Assembly: GCF_000426185.1 (NCBI RefSeq)
Contig: NZ_AUEW01000004.1
Location: 124,001 to 188,000, forward strand
From: Cellulomonas sp. URHD0024
GTDB taxonomy: Bacteria; Actinomycetota; Actinomycetes; Actinomycetales; Cellulomonadaceae
DNA: 64,000 nucleotides
Reading direction: 5' to 3'
The position numbers and the translations under genes are program-made. The notes below the pieces were generated by a model. The model worked only from the letters and a program-made list of their open reading frames with translations. It did not search any database and was not told the DNA's origin. Below, one piece after another: positions 9,955 through 19,086 of this stretch (position 1 is the first letter of the stretch; every line of letters starts with the position of its first letter).

Positions 9955-11007
9955 ATGACGCTGCCTGTGATGCCGCCCGTGGACCCCATGCTCGCCAAGT
10001 CGGTGCCGTCCATCCCGGCCGGCAAGCTGTACGAGCCCAAGTGGGACGGGTTCCGGGCCATCGTGTTCCGCGACGGGGACTCCGTGGAGATCGGGTCGCG
10101 GAACACCAAGCCGATGCAGCGGTACTTCCCGGAGGTCGTCTCCGCGGTCCTCGAGCACCTTCCTGAACGATGCGTCGTCGACGGGGAGATCATCGTGCCG
10201 TCGTCGTCGCACACCGGGCTGGACTTCGACGCCTTGCTGCAGCGCGTGCACCCCGCGGAGTCGCGGGTGCGGCTGCTCGCCGAGACGACCCCCGCCCGGC
10301 TGGTGCTCTTCGACCTGCTCGCGCTGGGCGACGAGGATCTGACGGGCCTGCCGTTCGCTTCCCGTCGGGAGCGTCTGGAGACGATCGTCCGCGGCTCCGG
10401 GCCGGTCTCGGTGACGGCGCAGACCTCCGACCTCGCGCTGGCGACGCAATGGTTCTCGCAGTTCGAGGGAGCGGGGCTCGACGGGATCGTCGCGAAGGAT
10501 CCCGCTGGCTTGTACGAGCCGGGCAAGCGGACCATGCAGAAGATCAAGCACGAGCGGACCGCCGACTGCGTGGTCGCGGGGTACCGGCCGCACGCGTCCG
10601 GGCCGGATGCGCTCGGGTCCCTGCTGCTGGGGCTGTACACGTCCGAGGGGGTACTCGCGTCCGTGGGCGTGGCGGCGTCGTTCCCGATGGCTCGTCGGCG
10701 ATCCCTGGTCACCGAGCTGGCTCCGCTGGTGACGTCGCTGGAGGGCCACCCCTGGAACTACGCCGCCGAGGGGCGCACCCCGCGGGAAGCCGAGGGCAGC
10801 CGCTGGTCGCGCGGCAAGGACCTGTCGTTCGTTCCGCTGGAGCCGACGCTCGTGGTGGAGGTCGCCTACGACCACCTCGAGGGCGAGCGCTTCCGGCACA
10901 CCACCCAGTTCCGACGCTGGCGTCCGGACCGCTCACCGACGTCCTGCACCTATGCGCAGCTCGAGGAGCCGGTCAGCTACGACCTGGCGGACGTGCTCTC
11001 AGCCTGA
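9955..11007 (+). CDS. ligC: ATP-dependent DNA ligase, LigC type
   Basis: A 350-aa nucleotidyltransferase. The adenylation motif is YEPKWDGFRA, with nucleophile Lys29 (KxDG). Further motifs are SRNTKPMQRY, VVDGEIIV, GIVAKDP and the C-terminal OB-fold region with FVPLEPTLVVEVAYDHLEG. Length and order match actinobacterial LigC, a repair ligase accessory to the NAD-dependent LigA. There is no Ku or primase gene beside it. The ATG lies 11 bp after the DUF2207 stop. Confidence 0.88.
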   Translation: MTLPVMPPVDPMLAKSVPSIPAGKLYEPKWDGFRAIVFRDGDSVEIGSRNTKPMQRYFPEVVSAVLEHLPERCVVDGEIIVPSSSHTGLDFDALLQRVHPAESRVRLLAETTPARLVLFDLLALGDEDLTGLPFASRRERLETIVRGSGPVSVTAQTSDLALATQWFSQFEGAGLDGIVAKDPAGLYEPGKRTMQKIKHERTADCVVAGYRPHASGPDALGSLLLGLYTSEGVLASVGVAASFPMARRRSLVTELAPLVTSLEGHPWNYAAEGRTPREAEGSRWSRGKDLSFVPLEPTLVVEVAYDHLEGERFRHTTQFRRWRPDRSPTSCTYAQLEEPVSYDLADVLSA

Positions 11008-11113
11008 CGACGCACAGGTTCCTCTCGGGCAGCGCCCAGTGCCCTTCCTGGTGCGCGCTGTTGTCTGGTCCCAGTAGCCACCACCGAGGTGGTGTTGTCG
11101 GGAGGCCAGGACC

Positions 11114-12271
11114 ATGGACGAGATCAGCGTTGTCACTCCCGCGACGGGCCTGCGCCACCACCGGCTGCTCCTGGGCCTTGCCGGCGGGTCTCTCGTGCTC
11201 GGCCTGGTCGCGGGCGGCGGCACGGCGTACGCCCTCGAGACCCGCGCGTCGGTCGCGCCCGTCACCGCCACGGGGGAGTCCCTCCGGGGTGCGTCGTTCT
11301 TCCCGCCCGCGTTCGGCCGGTCCGGCTCGACCGGCTCGAGCGGATCTGCTGACGCCGTTCAGGCTCCCGCGGTCGCGGCGTCGGCGGACCAGCAGGTCGG
11401 CATGGTCACCATCGACACGGTCCTCAGCTACCAGGGCGCGGCCGCCGCCGGGACCGGCATGATCCTGTCCGCCGACGGTCTGGTGCTGACCAACAACCAC
11501 GTGGTCGAGGGGTCGACGTCGATCCAGGCGACCGACGAGACGACGGGCCAGACGTACGTCGCGAAGGTCGTCGGCACGGACGCCACCCACGACGTGGCGC
11601 TGCTCCAGCTGCAGGACGCGAGCGACCTCACCCCGGTGACCCTGGACAACGACAACGGCGTGAGCACGGGCGACACCGTCACCGCCGTCGGCAACGCGCA
11701 GGGGACCGGCTCGCTGGTCGCCGCCGCGGGGACGGTCCTGGCCACGGACCAGTCGATGACCGCGACGAGCGACGCCGGCACCAACCCCGAGAACCTGACG
11801 GGGCTGATCGAGTTCTCTGCGGCCGTCGTCGGCGGCGACTCCGGCGGTGCCCTCGTCGACTCCGAGGGTGAGGTGGTCGGCATGACCACCGCAGCGTCCA
11901 GCGCGCAGTCGACGGTCACGGCCTTCGCGATCGACATCTCCGACGCGCTGGCCATCGCCATCCAGATCGAGCAGGGCGTCGACAACGCCGACATCGTGCA
12001 GGGCTACCCGCCGTTCCTGGGCGTCTCCCTCGCGCCGGACGGGTCGTCGACCCTCGCCGGCGTCGTCCAGGACACCCCCGCCCAGTCGGCCGGCCTGGCC
12101 GCCGGCGACACGATCACCACCGTCGACGGCACCGCGGTCGCGTCTGCGTCCGAGCTGTCCGCCGCGATCGCCGCCCACCAGCCGGGCGACAGACTGGCAC
12201 TGACGTGGAGCGCGCTCGACGGCACGTCGTCTTCCGCCACCGTCACCCTGATCGAGGGCCCCGCCGCCTGA
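11114..12271 (+). CDS. HtrA/DegP-like membrane-anchored serine protease with PDZ domain
   Basis: A 385-aa S1C protease. It has a short cytoplasmic N-terminus, one transmembrane segment (about 17-40), a trypsin-like domain and a C-terminal PDZ domain (about 290-380). The catalytic triad is visible: His129 in LTNNHVVEG, Asp160 in THDVALLQL and Ser243 in GGDSGGALVD. It probably degrades misfolded proteins outside the membrane. The ATG at 11114 has GGGAGG at about 11100-11105. It converges on the lipoprotein gene with only 2 bp between stops. Confidence 0.88.
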   Translation: MDEISVVTPATGLRHHRLLLGLAGGSLVLGLVAGGGTAYALETRASVAPVTATGESLRGASFFPPAFGRSGSTGSSGSADAVQAPAVAASADQQVGMVTIDTVLSYQGAAAAGTGMILSADGLVLTNNHVVEGSTSIQATDETTGQTYVAKVVGTDATHDVALLQLQDASDLTPVTLDNDNGVSTGDTVTAVGNAQGTGSLVAAAGTVLATDQSMTATSDAGTNPENLTGLIEFSAAVVGGDSGGALVDSEGEVVGMTTAASSAQSTVTAFAIDISDALAIAIQIEQGVDNADIVQGYPPFLGVSLAPDGSSTLAGVVQDTPAQSAGLAAGDTITTVDGTAVASASELSAAIAAHQPGDRLALTWSALDGTSSSATVTLIEGPAA

Positions 12272-12273
12272 CG

Positions 12274-13269
12274 TCAGAGGGTCTTGTACGAATCCGAGGT
12301 GAGGACCTGCGGCGGTCCGCCGTCGGGCAGCAGCACGGCGACGAAGAGCACGCCCGAGGCGACGACGGAGACCCGCTTTCCCTCCTGGTGCAGCGTCTTG
12401 GCGAGGACCGGATCGTCGAGCCAGATCGCGTCGCCCCGCTTCTCCACGGTGAATCGTCGGTGGTACTCGAAGGTGAGGATGGCCAGCGCGCCACCCTCCA
12501 CCCTGACGACCCGGACGGAGTCGTCGGATCCGTCCTGACCGCGGAACGGGGTGATCGTCTGCGGCTCGCCGACCAGCCCGGGCTTCGTCTGGTCGTACGG
12601 CGCCGACTGGAACTCGTTCAGCGACTGGTCGGGCTGGATCGTCGTCGGCACGCCGGTCCCCAGGTACGCCTGGATGCCCTCGAGTGCCCTGCGGGCGGCT
12701 GCGACCTGCGCCGCGGACGCCGTGCTGCCTGCGTCACGGGACTCGGGCGCCGCGCCCGGCAGATCCATGGCGGTATCCATGCGCCACGCGTCCTGCGCCG
12801 TCTGCTGCTCGAAGACCAGGAGCCGCTGTCCCTGGTCCGCTTCAGCCTCGCCGCCTGGCGTCATCGTCACCGCCGCCATGAACCACCTCAGGTACCCGTC
12901 GAACGCCGGCGCGTAGAGCTGCTGCGGCGTCGTCGTCAACGTGTGTGGAGAGGTGACGGCGCCCGCCGCCCGCGCGTACGCGGTCTCGAACTCGTCGATC
13001 CGCAGCACGGCGCCCGAGTCCGCCGCCGCCCAGCCGGACGGGTCCAGCTGCGTGTCGGCGAGCGCGATCGCCGCGTTGTTGCGGGCGTCGTAGTCGCGGA
13101 GCATGGGCGAGATCTCGTCGTGGGTGATCACGGCGGGCGGTCCTGCCGTCGGCGCCGCCGATCTGGTCGCATCCGGCGCCCCCGCGCTCGGCTCGACGAC
13201 GACCTCCGGTGACGAGCAGCCGGTCAGGAGCAGGGCGAGGGCGACGGGCCAAGCCATGAGAAGACGCAT
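12274..13269 (-). CDS. Putative lipoprotein, function unknown
   Basis: A 331-aa protein with a lipoprotein signal peptide and lipobox LALLLTGCSS (lipidated Cys near residue 17). The remainder is hydrophilic, rich in Ala/Asp/Gln, with no catalytic motif I recognise. I chose the ATG at 13269 because it places the signal sequence at the N-terminus and AGGGGGATC precedes it; a longer reading to 13368 would bury the signal. It is probably a cell-surface protein. Confidence 0.7.
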   Translation of the reverse strand: MRLLMAWPVALALLLTGCSSPEVVVEPSAGAPDATRSAAPTAGPPAVITHDEISPMLRDYDARNNAAIALADTQLDPSGWAAADSGAVLRIDEFETAYARAAGAVTSPHTLTTTPQQLYAPAFDGYLRWFMAAVTMTPGGEAEADQGQRLLVFEQQTAQDAWRMDTAMDLPGAAPESRDAGSTASAAQVAAARRALEGIQAYLGTGVPTTIQPDQSLNEFQSAPYDQTKPGLVGEPQTITPFRGQDGSDDSVRVVRVEGGALAILTFEYHRRFTVEKRGDAIWLDDPVLAKTLHQEGKRVSVVASGVLFVAVLLPDGGPPQVLTSDSYKTL

Positions 13270-13441
13270 CCGAGATCCCCCTGAGGTCGAGTGCGGGGAC
13301 CGTAACAGCGCGACCCTGGTCGTCGTCGCGGGTTGTCCACAGGCTTCGCGTCCGGGAATCTGCACCACCTCGCCGTCGTTGGGCAGTAGGCTGGGCTGTG
13401 TCGCCCCCGCCTCGGCGGGGACGATGTTGATAACTGAACAT

Positions 13442-13806
13442 GGGGGTGATCGGTTTCGACGGTGATCGTCGAACCAGGAGAAGCGGGTCGAGGACGCACG
13501 GTTATCTCGTCAACGCTCCGTGCAAAACCATAGGTGCCAATACAAACCGCACCGACTTCGCCCTCGCCGCCTGAGCGAGCCCCGAAGTCCGTTGGCCTGA
13601 GTACGCTCTCGACTCAGTAACCAGCGTCATCTAGAGAGCCACTGCTGGAAATCCTCGTCGGTGGGGTTTCCGGGACTTTTAGCCGACTGGGCCCGTCCAC
13701 GTACATGCCTGTGTGAGCGTGGGGGCCGAGAAAATCACAGCAGGCTGCACCCGGAGAATCCCTGGTACTGCGTCACCGGACGCGGGTTCGATTCCCGCCA
13801 CCTCCA
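13442..13806 (+). ncRNA. ssrA: tmRNA (ssrA)
   Basis: The 5' end GGGGGTG (13442-13448) pairs with CACCTCC (13799-13805) to form the acceptor stem, followed by discriminator A13806. The 5' domain GATCGGTTTCGACGG and the T-arm GGTTCGATTCCC are characteristic. The internal tag frame is at 13536-13574. CCA is not encoded after A13806. A possible -10 (GATAAC at 13429-13434) lies just upstream, and TAGGCT at 13387-13392 is an alternative. The 3' end is the attachment site for the island that follows. Confidence 0.95.
13536..13574 (+). other. tmRNA proteolysis-tag reading frame
   Basis: The resume codon GCC at 13536 starts the 12-residue tag ANTNRTDFALAA, which ends with TGA at 13572-13574. The terminal ALAA is the degron recognised by ClpXP-type proteases. 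The preceding TAG at 13531 lies just before the resume codon and is not translated in this frame. Confidence 0.92.
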
Positions 13807-13830
13807 CAGCTCTGACCTGCGGAAACGTCG
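13787..13830 (+). repeat. Attachment-site repeat, copy 1 (attL side, at ssrA 3' end)
   Basis: This segment begins with the ssrA T-loop and acceptor 3' strand (TTCGATTCCCGCCACCTCCA) and continues past the gene into CTCTGACCTGCGGAAACG. Diverged copies of the whole segment recur at 30941 and 34660, and a shorter one at 28834, all on the same strand. This is the pattern left by site-specific integration into the tmRNA 3' end. Confidence 0.85.
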
Positions 13831-13844
13831 GTCTTGTTGACCAG

Positions 13845-13876
13845 AAATAGCCATTCGTTGAATCGAATGGCTATTT
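13845..13876 (+). terminator. Rho-independent terminator of ssrA
   Basis: The stem at 13845-13857 (AAATAGCCATTCG) pairs perfectly with 13864-13876 around a TTGAAT loop and runs into TTTTG. It lies 38 bp past the tmRNA end and overlaps the upstream in-frame extension of the integrase, which argues for the later integrase start at 13885. Confidence 0.85.
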
Positions 13877-13884
13877 TTGTGTCT

Positions 13885-15068
13885 ATGGCGAGCATCCGCG
13901 AGCGCCGGCGTCGCGATGGCACGAGGGCCTTCGCCGTATTGTGGCGCGACCCGGATACCGGACGCCAGACCTCGCTCACGTATGACGATCTGCGTGACGC
14001 CACGGTCGCTCGTCAGCTCATCGAGGCGGCTGGCGGATACGCCGCCGAGGCCGCGCGGATTGCGGACGCCGTGCGTCATCGCGGCCCGACCGTCGACGAC
14101 GTCATCTCCGAACACATCGACCTGCTGACGTCGGTCGGCCGAGACACCCGCGCGCACTACCGCCAGCAGCTCGCCACGCACATCTCGCCCGTTCTCGGCC
14201 CCTATGCCGTCAAGTCGATCACCTACCGCCACGTGGCCGAGTGGGTGCGCACGATGACGGACCGCGGCTACGCACCCAAGACGATCGCCAACGTGCACGG
14301 GCTGTTCTCCGCGGCGATGACGACGGCCGTGCGGCTCGGGTACCGCGACGACAACCCGTGTGCCGGGTTCGAGCTGCCCAAGTCGCAGTCGACACATGAC
14401 GAGATGACCGTGCTCACGCGCAGCGAGTTCGCGCTGCTGCTGTCGAAGGTCGCCGAGTTCTACCGGCCCCTCGTCCTGCTGCTCGTTGCCTCCGGGCTGC
14501 GCTGGGGGGAGGCGACCGCGCTCACCGTCGCCGACCTCGACCTGACGTCGACGCCCGCGACCGTGCGCGTCACGAAGGCGTGGAAGCGCGACGAGAACCG
14601 TCACTGGGTACGTAGGCCCAACCAAGACCAGGCGGGCGCGACGCACCGTCTCGCTTCCCGACGACCTCGTCGGCGTTCTCCGCGGCGTCATCGCCAGCAA
14701 GGCTCCGGGAGATCTCGTGTTCCCGAACACCGTCGGCAGTCAGCTCTCGTCCTTAAGGTTTCTGGACGCAGACGTGGACGCCCGCGCTCGAGGCCGTGAT
14801 GAACCCGCTGCGGCCGGACGGGTCGCCCGACCCTGACGCGCCCCGGCTGACCAAGCGGCCCCGGGTGCACGACCTGCGGCACACGCACGCGTCGTGGATG
14901 ATCGCGGCCGGCGTAGACCTGTTCATCCTGCAGCGGCGGCTCGGGCACGAGTCGATCACAACGACGACCGAGACGTACGCGCACCTGCTGCCGGACCAGC
15001 AGGCCGCCGCGGCGGCCGCTGCGGGGAGGGCGTTGACCGGGCTCGTCATTCAGCCGCATGACGGTTGA
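13885..15068 (+). pseudogene. Tyrosine integrase, broken by two frameshifts
   Basis: A site-specific recombinase of the phage integrase family. The N-terminal half reads from ATG 13885 (MASIRERRRRDG) through the core-binding domain to the first catalytic Arg (LLVASGLRWGEATAL). After KAWKRDENRHW (about 14607) the frame shifts by one base to YVGPTKTRRARRTVSLPDDL, then shifts again near 14757 to FWTQTWTPALEAVMNPLRP. The last part has HDLRHTHASW and LGHESITTTTETY, which supply the remaining catalytic His, Arg and Tyr. It sits directly after ssrA, as expected for the integrase that used this site. It is probably inactive unless both shifts are sequence errors. Confidence 0.88.
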
Positions 15069-15143
15069 CGCGCGCAGCGTGATGGTCGCGTCATTGCCGT
15101 GTCTATTGGCACGGTGTAGAGCGCGGCCGTCATCGGCCGTTCG

Positions 15144-16024
15144 TCAGGCGATCGGGAACGCCTCCGCCAGGCGCCGATGGATCTCGTCGACGATCGTCGG
15201 CGCGAGCGCGCCTGGAGCGGTCAGTCGTTCGTAGGCCTTCCGCGGCCAGAGGACGTCGACGCCATCGATCTGGAACGAGCCGCCGAACAGCGGCCAGTCG
15301 GCGTCGACGACGCAGAGCATGCCGCGCGCTGGGACGTCATCGTGACCCCCAGCGGCGAGCGCGTCCCCGACGAGCCCGACCTGCTTGAGAACGCCCTCGA
15401 CGAGCTTGGTGCCGTCGCGGGAGCCGATGACGAGCCGGGACGTGCGCGGACGCATGATGCCGCCCTCGATCCGCAGCGTCGGTCGCCCGGCGTAGCGTTT
15501 GGCGTCGATGACGTAAACGCCTGAGGGTGCCACGGCGATGTGGTCGATGTTGGCCCTGGTGCGAGGGATCCGACGGTCGTGCAGCATGCGGACGCCCTTG
15601 TCGGCGAGCGAGTCCAGCCCGCGCCCGAGCATCTCCTCACCCTTGGCGCGCGCGCCCACGCGGTCGTGCTCTGCGGTTGCTCCGAGACCGCGAGTATGAG
15701 CCCGCCGAGGCGCGGGTGTGCTTCGCGGATGCGCGTCTCGCGGGCCCCGCTGCGACGCTCGAACTCTCGCCGCGCCGAGCTACCTGCTAACCCGGCCTCA
15801 ACCTTGGCAGGCGGCGGGGGAGGGGGCTCGGGCAGGGTGTCCCCGGGTGCCGTCTCCAGTGGCGCAGGGGCCGGGCACCGCACGCACTTGACCGACTTCG
15901 TGCTCCGGTCGTAGACGCCCGTGGACCCGGCCGCAAGCGACGTCCCGCATGCGCGGCACGTCCCGGCGTAGCGCAGGCGCATCGTCTTGGGACCGGGGAG
16001 CGACTCGCCGCCACTTGTCGCCAT
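15144..16024 (-). pseudogene. NERD-domain nuclease-related protein with Zn-ribbon, frameshifted
   Basis: The N-terminal frame begins at ATG 16024 (MATSGGESLPGPKTMRLRYA). It has a CRAC/CVRC zinc-ribbon pair, a Pro-rich linker and the segment HPRLGGLILAVSEQPQST. Near 15650 the reading must change frame in a GCGCGCGC run to continue as GARAKGEEMLGRGLDSLADK, the start of the NERD domain (IDHIAVAPSGVYVIDAKRYAG, with the PD-(D/E)XK-like Asp and Lys). The joined product would be about 293 aa. NERD proteins are predicted DNA-processing nucleases. The break may be decay, slippage or sequence error. Confidence 0.75.
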
Positions 16025-16102
16025 GCCTGTGCATCGGCAGTTTCGCCGCCGTCCTGAACGCCCCAGACTTGCAGGAGCGGCTAAACCGCGACGGCCGGCC
16101 TG

Positions 16103-16411
16103 TCAGAACATCTGCGGGTCGCCCTGCACGTGCGGGCGACGCTGGTGCGCTCGCAGCGATCGGACCGTGGCCCCGAGCGAACCGAGATCGGCTGACGCCT
16201 CAGCCGGCGGTTCCGCCTCGGGGTCGACGCCGTCGACCGTCGCAAGCCGTACGAGCGCGTCAATGTGCTCGGGAAGGAAACGGATCTTGCCCCTCCCGAA
16301 CTTCAGGTGTGGCACCCGACCGCGCCGCGCCTGCTCGTGCACCCACTCGACTGAGATGCCGAACGACTCCGCGACCTCCTGCGGGGTAGCCGCCGTGTAC
16401 CCGATGGTCAT
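16103..16411 (-). CDS. Excisionase-like helix-turn-helix protein
   Basis: A 102-aa protein with an N-terminal MerR/excisionase-type HTH: TPQEVAESFGISVEWVHEQARRGRVPHLKFGRG, then KIRFLPEHIDALV. It is positioned close to the integrase, as excisionase genes usually are, and probably binds attachment-site DNA or regulates island genes. The C-terminal 40 residues are acidic then basic and have no recognised domain. Confidence 0.7.
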   Translation of the reverse strand: MTIGYTAATPQEVAESFGISVEWVHEQARRGRVPHLKFGRGKIRFLPEHIDALVRLATVDGVDPEAEPPAEASADLGSLGATVRSLRAHQRRPHVQGDPQMF

Positions 16412-16432
16412 CGTTACTCCCTCCCGAACTCA

Positions 16433-16951
16433 TCACGGCGCGTCGCGAGCGACGCCGCAAGCCACTAACTGTGATCTGTGGACCACGTCCGCATCGGGTG
16501 AGCGTGTGTGCCGCCGGTGCCGTACCCGCTGACGAGCGCCCTGCCGTGTGATCGCCAGGCATTGAGCGATGACCGTCCATGGCGCACCCACCACGCGCGC
16601 CCGCTCAACCTCGTTGGCGATCTCGGTGTCGAGCGCCCGCACGGCTGCCCGGGCTTCGTCGCGGCGCCGGACGAGGTCCCGCAAGGGAGCACCCTCGTAC
16701 GGGGGCAAGTCCGGCCGTCGGTCAGTCAAGCGTTGTGCCACCGGGCCCCGTCGGGGCCTCGGTCGCGGAGGCTGCGGCGTCGAGGTCGTACGTGACGGTT
16801 CGGACCTCAACCAGGTCGTCTCCGCCGACGCGACCGTCCCGCCGGTCCCTAGCCATGCTGGCAATGTTGCTGCCGGACCTGACGCCGCGTCGCGCGCTTC
16901 GGCCGCCGCCAGCTTCGCGCGCTCCCGTCGGATCAGGTCCCGTCGTCCCAT
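16433..16951 (-). CDS. Hypothetical protein with C-terminal HTH
   Basis: A 172-aa reading from ATG 16951, preceded by GGGAGGTGATC. The N-terminus is basic (MGRRDLIRRERAKLAAAEAR) and the middle is Pro/Arg-rich low complexity. The C-terminal third (RRRDEARAAVRALDTEIANE, then PWTVIAQCLAITRQGARQR) looks like a small coiled coil plus HTH found in short actinobacterial DNA-binding proteins. The function is unknown. It is same-strand with the excisionase-like gene, 21 bp upstream of it. Confidence 0.5.
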   Translation of the reverse strand: MGRRDLIRRERAKLAAAEARDAASGPAATLPAWLGTGGTVASAETTWLRSEPSRTTSTPQPPRPRPRRGPVAQRLTDRRPDLPPYEGAPLRDLVRRRDEARAAVRALDTEIANEVERARVVGAPWTVIAQCLAITRQGARQRVRHRRHTRSPDADVVHRSQLVACGVARDAP

Positions 16952-17322
16952 CCCGATCACCTCCCTCGACGGCAGGTATGCGGCGATCGGCGCAAGATGC
17001 GACGACCCAAGGCTGCGAGGTGCCGGCGGTGCTGGCGGCGACCAGGCCCACGCTGGGGCCGACAACGGAGGTTTCAGGGGTGTTGACTCCTCTGGCACCG
17101 TGGCTAGAGGAGGCCTCGGGTGAGACGTGATTAGATCGAGTTGCCGCAACGTCGGCAGCATTCGAACCGCTGACGGAATGTCGCATTCGAGTTGGTGCTC
17201 GCCGAGGTCAGGAAGGCGATGCGCGCGGACCAGCGGGTCGCGGTGCGGCGCGCATGAGACTGAGTGCCACACCGCCGGGAGTGTTGACCGACTCTGTCCG
17301 AGCCACCATCTACCCTGACGTC
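16952..17322. other. Intergenic stretch upstream of the methylase gene
   Basis: About 370 bases separate divergent genes. Open frames exist on the minus strand but have no recognisable domain, and I do not support them as genes. It presumably holds the methylase promoter; I could not place a convincing -10/-35. Confidence 0.4.
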
Positions 17323-18690
17323 GTGACATTCACCTTCGTTGACCTCTTCGCCGGGATCGGCGGTTTCCACGCAGCGCTAAGCGCCGCGGGAGGGCACGCC
17401 GTCCTGGCTTCAGAGGTCGACAGCGCACCGGCCGCGACGTACACGCGGAACTGGGGTTTGGCACCCGCGGGTGACGTGACGCTGCTGGCCGCCGATCCCC
17501 AGCGCCTAGTGCCCGAGCACGCGGTCTTGGCAGGGGGATTCCCGTGTCAACCGTTCAGCAAGTCGGGGCATCAGCGCGGGATGTCGGAGCTCCGAGGCCG
17601 CATGGTCAACGAAGTCTTGCGAATTCTCGAGGTGCACAAGCCGCCAGTGGTGATGCTCGAGAACGTTCGCAATATCGCAGGCCCGCGACAGGGCGAGGTG
17701 TGGAAGGCGGTGGTAAGCGGCCTGCGGGACGCTGGCTACAGGGTGCCCAGCGTCCCCGCTGTATTCAGCCCGCACCTCCTCCCGCCAGACCGGGGAGGCG
17801 CACCGCAGGTTCGAGAACGCGTGTACATCATGGGAACGTTCGTCGGCCGCGAACGGGCTTGGAACGAGACTTCGATCGAACCTATCGTGACGCCGCGCAC
17901 GCGCGTTGATGACTGGACACCTGACCGCTGGGACCTGCAGCGCGACGTGCTCGAGCCCGAGCACGCGATCGCGAACCGAGACCGCTACCTACTGAGCCGT
18001 GAGGAGCGGGACTGGATCCGCGTGTGGAACGACTTCCTGCATCGCACGCGTGATGTCAAGCTCCCCGGATTCCCGCTATGGAGCTCCTTCTGGGGGGATG
18101 AAGCCGTCGTAGACGCGACGGCACCGGACTGGAAGCAGGCTTTCGAAGCAAAGAACATCGCGTTCTACAAGGCGAATCGACGTGCGATCGTTGCCTGGCT
18201 CAAGTCCAACCCTGAACTGCGGTCGTTTCCAGCGAGTCGTCAAAAACTAGAGTGGCAAGCACAGGACGCACCGCGAGACTTGCGTTCGTGCCTCCTGCAC
18301 TTACGCCCGTCCGGTATTCGGGCCAAGAAGTTGTCCTACGCCCCGGCGCTCGTAGCGATGGCACAGACGCCCGTCGTCGGTCCCTGGGGGCGACGGATGA
18401 CTCCTCGGGAAGCCGCGCGCTTGCAGGGCTTTCCTGATTGGTTCGACTTTGGCGACCAACGTGAGGCCCTGACCTACAAGCAACTGGGCAATGCGGTGAA
18501 CGTTGGGGCCGTTTACTTTGTGCTGCGCGAACACGTGCTACGGGACCGTGCAGACCTCGAGGATCTCCCGCTGGGGCATGCGCTTGTGGACGCCATTGCC
18601 AACTCGCCGGTCGCGCCTCTCGTACCGAAGCCACTACACGCGACCGAGGGCCAATTGGTTCAACAGGTTCTCGATCCGGTCGGCGGCTGA
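17323..18690 (+). CDS. C5-cytosine DNA methyltransferase
   Basis: A 455-aa Dcm-family enzyme that transfers methyl from SAM to cytosine C5. Motif I is FVDLFAGIGGF, motif IV is GGFPCQPFSKSG (catalytic Cys75), motif VI is LENVRN, motif VIII is QVRERVYIMG and motif X is QLGNAVNVG. The target-recognition region lies between about 180 and 350. The GTG at 17323 places motif I at residue 5, normal for the family; the frame stays open upstream. The 3' end overlaps the convergent vsr gene by 57 bp. It is the modification component of the defence locus that follows; the target site is unknown. Confidence 0.92.
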   Translation: MTFTFVDLFAGIGGFHAALSAAGGHAVLASEVDSAPAATYTRNWGLAPAGDVTLLAADPQRLVPEHAVLAGGFPCQPFSKSGHQRGMSELRGRMVNEVLRILEVHKPPVVMLENVRNIAGPRQGEVWKAVVSGLRDAGYRVPSVPAVFSPHLLPPDRGGAPQVRERVYIMGTFVGRERAWNETSIEPIVTPRTRVDDWTPDRWDLQRDVLEPEHAIANRDRYLLSREERDWIRVWNDFLHRTRDVKLPGFPLWSSFWGDEAVVDATAPDWKQAFEAKNIAFYKANRRAIVAWLKSNPELRSFPASRQKLEWQAQDAPRDLRSCLLHLRPSGIRAKKLSYAPALVAMAQTPVVGPWGRRMTPREAARLQGFPDWFDFGDQREALTYKQLGNAVNVGAVYFVLREHVLRDRADLEDLPLGHALVDAIANSPVAPLVPKPLHATEGQLVQQVLDPVGG

Positions 18691-19086
18691 CGCCGGGGCT
18701 TCGTGTTCCCAGACGCGCACAGCCGTCCAGCCCAACGCGCTGAGTCGCTGGTCGGTGTCCCGGTCGCGGGCGCGGGTGTTGTCGAGTTTCCATTGCCACC
18801 AGTCGCTGTTGGTGTTGGGCTTGACGCCGTGTTCTGCGCATGCGTGCCAGAAGCAGCCGTCGACAAAAACGGCGACCCGCCAGCGTGTGAAGACCAGGTC
18901 GGCCCGTCGTCGAGGAACTCCTGGGATTAGATAATGGACGCGAAACCGGCGCCCCCGACGGTGCAATTCGCGCCGCAACAGCAACTCGGGCTCGGTTCCC
19001 GTCCGGCGCTGCACTGAGAAGCGTCGGCTGACGCGCTCAGTCGGCCTCACGCGAGACGGCTCCTCACCCTTCATCGCGGAACCCAT
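18634..19086 (-). CDS. vsr: Very short patch repair (Vsr) endonuclease
   Basis: A 150-aa nicking endonuclease. Vsr motifs are clear: RRELHRRGRRFRVHY, RADLVFTRWRVAVFVDGCFW (catalytic Asp), HACAEHG and the C-terminal VRVWEHE. Vsr cuts beside T:G mismatches arising from deamination of 5-methylcytosine, so pairing with a C5 methylase is expected. The start may be ATG 19086 or 19074; either overlaps the upstream minus-strand gene. Confidence 0.92.
   Translation of the reverse strand: MGSAMKGEEPSRVRPTERVSRRFSVQRRTGTEPELLLRRELHRRGRRFRVHYLIPGVPRRRADLVFTRWRVAVFVDGCFWHACAEHGVKPNTNSDWWQWKLDNTRARDRDTDQRLSALGWTAVRVWEHEAPASAADRIENLLNQLALGRV

Noticed and set aside
13834..13884. Integrase start at 13834 or 13866
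   Set aside because: These codons fall in or next to the ssrA terminator hairpin; ATG 13885 begins the recognisable domain.
16722..17186. A 154-aa minus-strand frame upstream of the methylase
   Set aside because: Low-complexity Gly/Ala/Ser content, no domain; overlaps the better-supported HTH gene ending at 16951.
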